A stretch of DNA of 11,128 nucleotides from contig DLYX01000460.1 in NCBI GenBank assembly GCA_003447545.1, forward strand, positions 1 through 11,128, read 5' to 3'. Source of the DNA: Deltaproteobacteria bacterium (GTDB taxonomy: Bacteria > Desulfobacterota > Binatia > UBA12015). The notes below the pieces were generated by a model that did no database searches, was not told the DNA's origin, and worked only from the letters and a program-made list of their open reading frames with translations. This document shows, one piece after another, positions 6,649-11,128 of this stretch; position 1 is the stretch's first letter, and every line of letters starts with the position of its first letter. Position numbers and translations under genes: made by a program.

Positions 6649-8118
6649 CTACCTCGGGGCCAGAAACCAGTCATGCAGGCGTACCAAAGCGAGCGTATCT
6701 CGCGCGCAATAATCCAGAAGCTCCTTGCGCGTTCGCTTCTGGCGCCACTCCGGCCATGTCTCGGGGCGCAGGAGAAGCGTCTCGAGCTCGGCACTCGCCA
6801 GCTGTCCATCGGCGACCCGAAGGTCGCCATAATTCATCTCCGGGATCAGAGCAGGTAGAACCGCCTTCAGGCTGAAGCTGCCGTGGAAGTCGGGATGGTA
6901 GACATGGTTGCGGACCAGCGGCAGAAAATCCTCGACCCGGTCCGCCATCGCCAGTAATTCCGCTGGTCCATCAGGAGAATATGCGGCCAACTGGCGCAAA
7001 CAACGTCTCTCAAAACGCGCGTCGTAGACAAAGAGAACCGAACAACCCGCCAGCGCCGACCCGAGTGCACCTGCCACCGCGGGTCGCGGGTCGCCCCCCT
7101 CCGGGGCCAAAAACTGGTGATGCTCGAGGACCCCGCCTTCCCGCACATGAAGGGAGAACTGCGCGGGGACATTCTGGTAAGGGCCACAACCCTCCCAGAC
7201 GGGCACGGCCGGGGCCAGAGTTTCAAAATCCAGATAGCCCACGCGGCCTGCCTCGGAGGGAACTACCGCGCTCAGTTGGTTCGAGCAGACAACCTCGCCA
7301 GTCGCAGCGGCCTCCCGCTGGCGCAGCCAGATCGGATTCCCGGAAAGCTGGTTGGGTTGCACATCCACAAGAGCGTTCTGGCCGCGTTCGAGAAACTTTT
7401 GTGCGCCTAGAGCCCCCAGCCCATGAAGTTCCGATACATGACCGTCCGGCAAGGGATCCTGGCAACGCAGCAGAAAAGGGCATTCATAGGGAATCCGACA
7501 ATGTGCGCCGGCCTCCCGGATGGGTATCGGCAGATCCAGCATCGACTTCTGCGCCTGCAGCTCGCCGGGAACGCTGGGCAAGCAGGCCTCGACTCGTTCC
7601 GTGATGTCCGTCCTGCAGAATAGGTTTGAGAGGTCGGGAAAGCGGCAGCTCCGGTTCAAATGCATCAGATCGACTTGCGTGATCGGAATCCCCGTGGCCT
7701 GCGCCACCCAGGTCTGCACTGCGGCATCGGGAATATGTTGATCCTTGACGCTTGTAGAGGATTTCACCTCGACCATCGTCCAACCCTCATCTTCCTGAAT
7801 CAGGATATCCGCAGCTACAAATACATCGGCATGCTCGAAGGCTGCCTCGTAGATAATTTTTTCGCCAGCAGCCAGAGCTTGTTCTGTTGCCTTGACGGCT
7901 TTTTTCTTCTGGCGCCCGTCGTAAGGAATCCGGAAGCCTCCGGGGATATGCTCCTGCGCGAGATCTCCGACACGGTGCCCTCGAGAGAAGATCGCCTGTT
8001 GCGACGGACTCGGCTTCAATTCCGGGGAACGTGCATCAAAGCAACGCCACCAGAGCTGTTTGTGGCATTGCAAACCGTAGGTAAATCGACTTTTGGAAAG
8101 TTTGGGCACCCGCGGCAT
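6649..8118 (-). CDS. PD-(D/E)XK and DUF2779 dual nuclease-domain protein
   Basis: This 489-residue cytoplasmic protein combines two nuclease-like domains. The N-terminal half looks like a Cas4/RecB-type PD-(D/E)XK nuclease: D104 in VAADILI, E117 and K119 in MVEVKSS, and Q135 in the following helix. It also has Cys18 (GLQCHKQLWW) and three later cysteines at 207, 213 and 219 (AHCRIPYECPFLLRC), the layout of a 4Fe-4S cluster as in Cas4/AddB. The C-terminal DUF2779 domain has an RNase H-like DEDD pattern: D297 and E299 in YLDFET, D366 in VYDARFE, and a YxxxD motif (Y470, D474) typical of DEDDy 3'-5' exonucleases. No helicase, Cas or restriction gene lies nearby, so a role in housekeeping DNA repair or as a lone defence protein is equally possible. 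CTAAGGT upstream of the ATG serves as ribosome site. The family call is firm; the activity is inferred. Confidence 0.85.
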   Translation of the reverse strand: MPRVPKLSKSRFTYGLQCHKQLWWRCFDARSPELKPSPSQQAIFSRGHRVGDLAQEHIPGGFRIPYDGRQKKKAVKATEQALAAGEKIIYEAAFEHADVFVAADILIQEDEGWTMVEVKSSTSVKDQHIPDAAVQTWVAQATGIPITQVDLMHLNRSCRFPDLSNLFCRTDITERVEACLPSVPGELQAQKSMLDLPIPIREAGAHCRIPYECPFLLRCQDPLPDGHVSELHGLGALGAQKFLERGQNALVDVQPNQLSGNPIWLRQREAAATGEVVCSNQLSAVVPSEAGRVGYLDFETLAPAVPVWEGCGPYQNVPAQFSLHVREGGVLEHHQFLAPEGGDPRPAVAGALGSALAGCSVLFVYDARFERRCLRQLAAYSPDGPAELLAMADRVEDFLPLVRNHVYHPDFHGSFSLKAVLPALIPEMNYGDLRVADGQLASAELETLLLRPETWPEWRQKRTRKELLDYCARDTLALVRLHDWFLAPR

Positions 8119-8199
8119 ACCCGACCTTAGTACGTCCCCCCCTGAGGAACCACCATCGATCCCGGCGCAAACGGAAAAACAGGATGCTAAGGTTCATGC

Positions 8200-8556
8200 A
8201 TGATTCTCGTGACCAATCGCATCCCTGTCTCCGAAGGTTTCGAAGCCGATTTTGAAGATCGCTTTCGCAAAAGGGTTCACCTCGTGGACCAATCCCCGGG
8301 CTTTGTCCGTAATGAAGTTCACCGTCCTAAACCCATGAAACTGGACCACGGCACAGGTGAATGGGTCGAGAATACCGAAGAGCCCGGCTTTTATGAGGTA
8401 AAAACCTGGTGGCGAAGCTTCGCTGACTTTACCGCTTGGACCAAAAGCCCCTCCTTCGCAGAAGCGCACAAAAACCGAGCCCCCGAAGGAATGTTCTCGG
8501 GTCCGAACAAGCTGATCATTCACGAGGTATTCCTGAGCACGGACCTCGACGTCTGA
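8200..8556 (+). CDS. IsdG/HmoA-like heme-degrading monooxygenase (ABM fold)
   Basis: This 118-residue cytoplasmic protein has the antibiotic-biosynthesis-monooxygenase ferredoxin-like fold and resembles IsdG/HmoA-type heme-degrading enzymes, which open the heme ring and release iron. MILVTNRIPV gives the Asn of the IsdG catalytic set (N6). AWTKSPSFAEAHKNR supplies Trp80 and His90 with the same 10-residue spacing as IsdG W67 and H77. PGFVRNEVHRP (33-43) is also typical. All three catalytic residues are therefore present. The ATG at 8200 is preceded by AAGG (8189-8192) at good spacing; another ATG four bases earlier is out of frame. The gene diverges from the nuclease gene across 81 bases. The acyl carrier protein gene starts 69 bases downstream, so co-transcription is possible but not shown. 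No Fur-like operator was recognised. Confidence 0.82.
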   Translation: MILVTNRIPVSEGFEADFEDRFRKRVHLVDQSPGFVRNEVHRPKPMKLDHGTGEWVENTEEPGFYEVKTWWRSFADFTAWTKSPSFAEAHKNRAPEGMFSGPNKLIIHEVFLSTDLDV

Positions 8557-8558
8557 GG

Positions 8559-8586
8559 CCAGCGCATCTCGCGCAACCGGCGCTGG
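8559..8586 (+). other. GC-rich hairpin after the monooxygenase gene
   Basis: CCAGCGC (8559-8565) and GCGCTGG (8580-8586) are exactly complementary around a 14-base loop, two bases after the monooxygenase stop. AACATC follows rather than a T-run, so an intrinsic terminator is not supported. It may be an mRNA-stabilising or attenuating structure between this gene and the ACP gene. Confidence 0.3.
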
Positions 8587-8625
8587 AACATCGCGCCGGA
8601 TTCCGGCTAGATAGCGGAAGTTGAA

Positions 8626-8862
8626 ATGATCGATGTCGAAAAAGCTTGCGCCACGATCGCAGTCGCGCTCGGAGTCGAGACCAGCTGCGTCCGGCCCGAG
8701 AGCATCCTTGGAGACCTTGCCGAGTTGGACTCCTTGTCGCTGGTCGAAATCGCTACCGCGCTCGATTGCGATTTCCACATCCGGCTACCCGGAGAAGCAC
8801 TCACCGACACATTGTCGGTAAACGATGTCGTGCGCATGATCGAGCGTGCTCCCCGACAATGA
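8626..8862 (+). CDS. Stand-alone acyl carrier protein
   Basis: This 78-residue protein has the size and pattern of an acyl carrier protein: a four-helix domain that carries acyl chains on a phosphopantetheine arm. The attachment site is Ser36 in ELDSLSLVEI (DSL motif), followed by a helix-II to helix-III region and TLSVNDVVRMIE at the end, matching the usual final helix. It differs from the fatty-acid-synthase ACP by having fewer acidic residues in helix II (LSLVEIATALD), which suggests a dedicated partner rather than general fatty acid synthesis. GGAAG (8616-8620) precedes the ATG by five bases. Its TGA overlaps the ATG of the acyltransferase gene (ATGA at 8859), so the two are probably translationally coupled and the acyltransferase is the obvious acyl acceptor. 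No ketosynthase or phosphopantetheinyl transferase is present in the window. Confidence 0.87.
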   Translation: MIDVEKACATIAVALGVETSCVRPESILGDLAELDSLSLVEIATALDCDFHIRLPGEALTDTLSVNDVVRMIERAPRQ

Positions 8863-9728
8863 ACCTGCTGCCTCCATGGGAACGTGCTCGGTACCAACTC
8901 CTCGACAGTCTGGCTGCGCGCAGCATGGGGGGAACCAACGCCTACGTCCATATGATTTCCCGCGTGGAGGAGGTCCTGCAACGGGAACGCAGCCGAACCG
9001 CTATCAACCGCATCTCCCGGGCGCTTGACCTGGCCCCGCGCGACAGCCGCCAGATCTACCGACAATGCCTGGCTTCGGAAGCACGAGAAGAAGCGGACTC
9101 CGCGCGGCTGCTGGTGTCGGGGCAACCCATCGCCGAGGCTGTGGAGGCGACACCACCGTTCTCACCAGTGGACGGACCCTGTATCTACATCACTCTCCAT
9201 TGGGGCAGTCCCATGATCACATTTCTCTACCTGCGCTCGGTTCTGGGGATTCCTGTACGCTTGATCGGGAGGCCTCTCGACAAGTCGAACCCGCTCCCGC
9301 CCGGCAAGATGCGCTGGGGACACCGTAAAGTCGAGTGGATGGAAGCACTGACGGGGGAGACCTTTATTCCCGATGACGGTGCCGGAGCGTTGCAGGCCCG
9401 CACCGAACTTCTCGAAGGGCGTTCGATCTTTGCTTCGGTCGACGTCCCGGCACAGCCCACAAGCCGCTCCCGCGTGATCGATCTATTCGGAGAACCCATC
9501 CGGATTGCCTCGGGTCTTCTGCGATTGGCCGCTCTCACCAAAGTGCCCCTGGTCCCGATTCTCGGACACAGCTGTGGGCAAAAAATTCATGTCGCGCACG
9601 AAGAACCGATTCCCGCGGCCCGCGAGGAGGAACTCGCGGAATCCATCGGGATCTGGCTGCGAAAAATACTCGCACGCCAGCCGGACCAATGGTGGCTCTG
9701 GCCGTTCGTTCACGTGGAGAAATCATGA
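8859..9728 (+). CDS. LpxL/HtrB-like lysophospholipid-acyltransferase family protein
   Basis: This 289-residue protein resembles the LpxL/HtrB branch of acyltransferases, which move an acyl chain from ACP onto lipid A or related acceptors at the inner membrane. The region corresponding to the HxxxxD/E motif is YITLHWGSPM (110-119): His114 is in place but the acid position is Met119. Later family-like segments are LLEGRSIFASVDVP (184-197), the VIDLFGEPIRIASGLLRLA strand-helix (206-224), VPLVPIL (229-235), and the C-terminal PDQWWLWPFVH (275-285). The clear N-terminal membrane anchor of LpxL is not obvious. The ATG at 8859 is chosen because it overlaps the ACP stop (ATGA); the frame is open further upstream, but there it only runs through the ACP gene. 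The stop overlaps the next ATG in the same way. The family is likely; acceptor and activity are unknown, and the Met substitution raises doubt about classical chemistry. Confidence 0.75.
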   Translation: MNLLPPWERARYQLLDSLAARSMGGTNAYVHMISRVEEVLQRERSRTAINRISRALDLAPRDSRQIYRQCLASEAREEADSARLLVSGQPIAEAVEATPPFSPVDGPCIYITLHWGSPMITFLYLRSVLGIPVRLIGRPLDKSNPLPPGKMRWGHRKVEWMEALTGETFIPDDGAGALQARTELLEGRSIFASVDVPAQPTSRSRVIDLFGEPIRIASGLLRLAALTKVPLVPILGHSCGQKIHVAHEEPIPAAREEELAESIGIWLRKILARQPDQWWLWPFVHVEKS

Positions 9729-11128
9729 ATATGAGGCTGTCGGCTCTTTGGTTCTGTCTGTCGATCTCCTGCGCTTCGCTCGATTCAGGAGAGGCACTGC
9801 AGCGAGCCTTGCGAGAAGGAAGTCGGGCGCAGAGTGTAAAAACGTTGTCACAAGAACCCCGGGTTCTTGGTGCCGTGTCTTTCACAACCGAACTCCCGCC
9901 CTCTTCCCTCCGGGGTGCAGATGGCATTGCCTGTCGGGCCGGTGAGGCTTTTATCGCCGAGGCCGCCGTCAACCGTATCCGGCGACTGACCCCCGATGGC
10001 TCGCTATCCACGATCGCCCTCCCCGAAAAGCTTGAGGGACCCACCCACCTCGCGATTGATGCCGACGGGTCGTTGTGGGTCACAGCGACGCACGGGGCTG
10101 AATTATGGAAGAAGACTCGCGACGGCCGGTGGTCCGTCGAAGCCTCCAACCTGCCGGACCTTTCAGGATTGGTGGCTGACCAAAACGAGATTTATTTCAG
10201 CCAATGCGACCTCCGTGGCTCCGTGTCCCGTATCTCGACCGCGCAAAAGCAACCTCGAATCATTGCACAAGATCTCGGTTGCCCGGGAACTCCGGCCGTT
10301 TCCCGGGGCGCACTTCTGGTGCCGTTGCGCGAGGTCGGCGAAGTTTGGCGGATCGACTCGTCCAACGGCCAGCGAGTGCGACTGACCCAGGGTCTCCGCT
10401 CACCCGTCGCCATCCGCGAGATGCACGATGGCCAACCGGGAATCATCGAGAGTGGCACTGGACGGATCCTCGGATTAAATTCCCTGCACCGCGAATCGCC
10501 CGCGAGACTCCTGAAACAACTCGATCCGGGGATCAATGACTTTGCCCCCTGCGGTGATTCCACGCTCGTTACAAATGCCCTTTGGGGATCTGTCGAGCGG
10601 CTTCGCCCCTTCGACGCGCAACCCAAAGCGCTGGTACCGGGAGGTCTTCTTGTCCCTCAAGGCGCGACCTTATGGGGGACCTCCCTCCTGATCGCCGACG
10701 GACTTTCCGTAAAACGATTGCATCAGGGAAACCTGTCGCTTGTCGCTGCAAGGGGAATCACGCCCGGGTTCTCTTCCGCCTCCGGAATCATCATCGGCGG
10801 GGATAATGCTGCCTATATTTCATCGCCCGAAGAAGGCCGGCTCTATCGATTCGACCTCAGCAACCCAAGGGTCGAGGAATTCTCCAGCGGACTGGATTGG
10901 CCCACCAGTCTCGCGAGACTCTGGACGGGCGAAGTTTCGGTCGCCGAGACCGGCAGCGGCCAGATTCTGAAAATTTCCAGCGACGGCCTGTGGTGGCCGA
11001 TCACCTACTCCTTGCTGTCGCCGCTCGCGCTCACGACCGACCGGGAAAGGTTGCTGGTCACCGAACCGGAGAGTGGTCGGATCATTGCACTCCGCGAGGG
11101 CACCGCCCTCTCTTCCTTGAGTAGTGAA
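9725..11128 (+). CDS. Secreted beta-propeller protein (NHL/SMP-30-like), truncated at window edge
   Basis: From the ATG at 9725, which overlaps the acyltransferase stop (ATGA), the frame is open for 468 codons to the last base of the window, so the C-terminus is missing. The first 16 residues (MNMRLSALWFCLSISC) form a short hydrophobic leader. Cys16 could be a lipidated residue, but the lipobox is poor. The remainder consists of about seven or eight degenerate repeats of the form hydrophobic strand, Gly-x-hydrophobic strand, then G-x-x-x-R-hydrophobic. Examples are GEAFIAEAAVNRIRRLTPDG (73-92), THLAIDADGSLWVT (102-115), GLLVPQGATLWGTSLLIADG (308-327), AYISSPEEGRLYRFD (363-377) and LLVTEPESGRIIAL (445-458). 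This is typical of NHL or SMP-30/gluconolactonase-like propellers. Such proteins often bind ligands or glycans rather than catalyse reactions. Co-translation with an ACP and acyltransferase suggests a role with an envelope lipid product. Specific function not recognised. Confidence 0.78.
   Translation, partial: MNMRLSALWFCLSISCASLDSGEALQRALREGSRAQSVKTLSQEPRVLGAVSFTTELPPSSLRGADGIACRAGEAFIAEAAVNRIRRLTPDGSLSTIALPEKLEGPTHLAIDADGSLWVTATHGAELWKKTRDGRWSVEASNLPDLSGLVADQNEIYFSQCDLRGSVSRISTAQKQPRIIAQDLGCPGTPAVSRGALLVPLREVGEVWRIDSSNGQRVRLTQGLRSPVAIREMHDGQPGIIESGTGRILGLNSLHRESPARLLKQLDPGINDFAPCGDSTLVTNALWGSVERLRPFDAQPKALVPGGLLVPQGATLWGTSLLIADGLSVKRLHQGNLSLVAARGITPGFSSASGIIIGGDNAAYISSPEEGRLYRFDLSNPRVEEFSSGLDWPTSLARLWTGEVSVAETGSGQILKISSDGLWWPITYSLLSPLALTTDRERLLVTEPESGRIIALREGTALSSLSSE

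Noticed and set aside
6981..7604. 207-codon + strand open frame opposite the DUF2779 nuclease
   Set aside because: Arg/Pro-rich translation without motifs, antisense to a gene with two intact active sites.
8124..8193. Inverted pair ACCTTAG/CTAAGGT flanking the divergent intergenic region, resembling an operator
   Set aside because: The two halves are simply the Shine-Dalgarno regions of the two divergent genes, and they are too far apart for one operator.
9725..9734. Identical ATGAATATGA at two gene starts (1449 and 9725)
   Set aside because: Both are ATGA overlaps followed by the common codons AAT ATG; a ten-base match with no further similarity is best seen as chance.

Overview
The window carries Gram-negative bacterial chromosome with ordinary metabolic and envelope genes. 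Signs of a Gram-negative host are lipoprotein-type leaders, an LpxL/HtrB-like acyltransferase, and enzymes of glutathione and peroxide metabolism. The mix of a secreted pectinacetylesterase-type hydrolase, a DUF3604 lipoprotein and small cupins resembles uncultured deltaproteobacterial-type lineages (Myxococcota, Binatota and similar), but this taxonomic guess is weak. There is no rRNA, tRNA, CRISPR array, insertion sequence or phage gene. Genes are tightly packed, and no stretch over 300 bases lacks a gene or gene remnant.

Left part, + strand (36-5166): a pectinacetylesterase/Notum-type lipoprotein; an 80-codon ORF that looks like the C-terminal stub of an alpha/beta hydrolase and contains a perfect 13-bp hairpin; an ADP-ribosylglycohydrolase family protein whose start overlaps the stub's stop (ATGA); a cupin of the type without metal ligands; then, behind a plausible sigma70 promoter, a large DUF3604 lipoprotein.

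Middle part, - strand (8118 back to 5161): a PD-(D/E)XK plus DUF2779 (DEDDy-like) nuclease; a typical 2-Cys peroxiredoxin that ends at a strong intrinsic terminator; and a ChaC-like gamma-glutamylcyclotransferase whose last 6 bases overlap the convergent DUF3604 gene. Peroxiredoxin and ChaC, together with the divergent IsdG-type monooxygenase, give this part a redox flavour.

Right part, + strand (8200 to the edge): an IsdG/HmoA-like heme-degrading monooxygenase with the complete Asn/Trp/His set, followed by a compact cassette of a stand-alone acyl carrier protein, an LpxL-like acyltransferase and a long secreted beta-propeller protein cut by the window edge. The last three are joined by 4-base ATGA overlaps. 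The acyltransferase has Met where the family's catalytic acid normally sits. This ACP, acyltransferase and propeller cassette is the best candidate here for something not yet described. By analogy with the dedicated ACP and acyltransferase used for lipid A in rhizobia, it may deliver a special acyl chain to an envelope acceptor, but that is inference.
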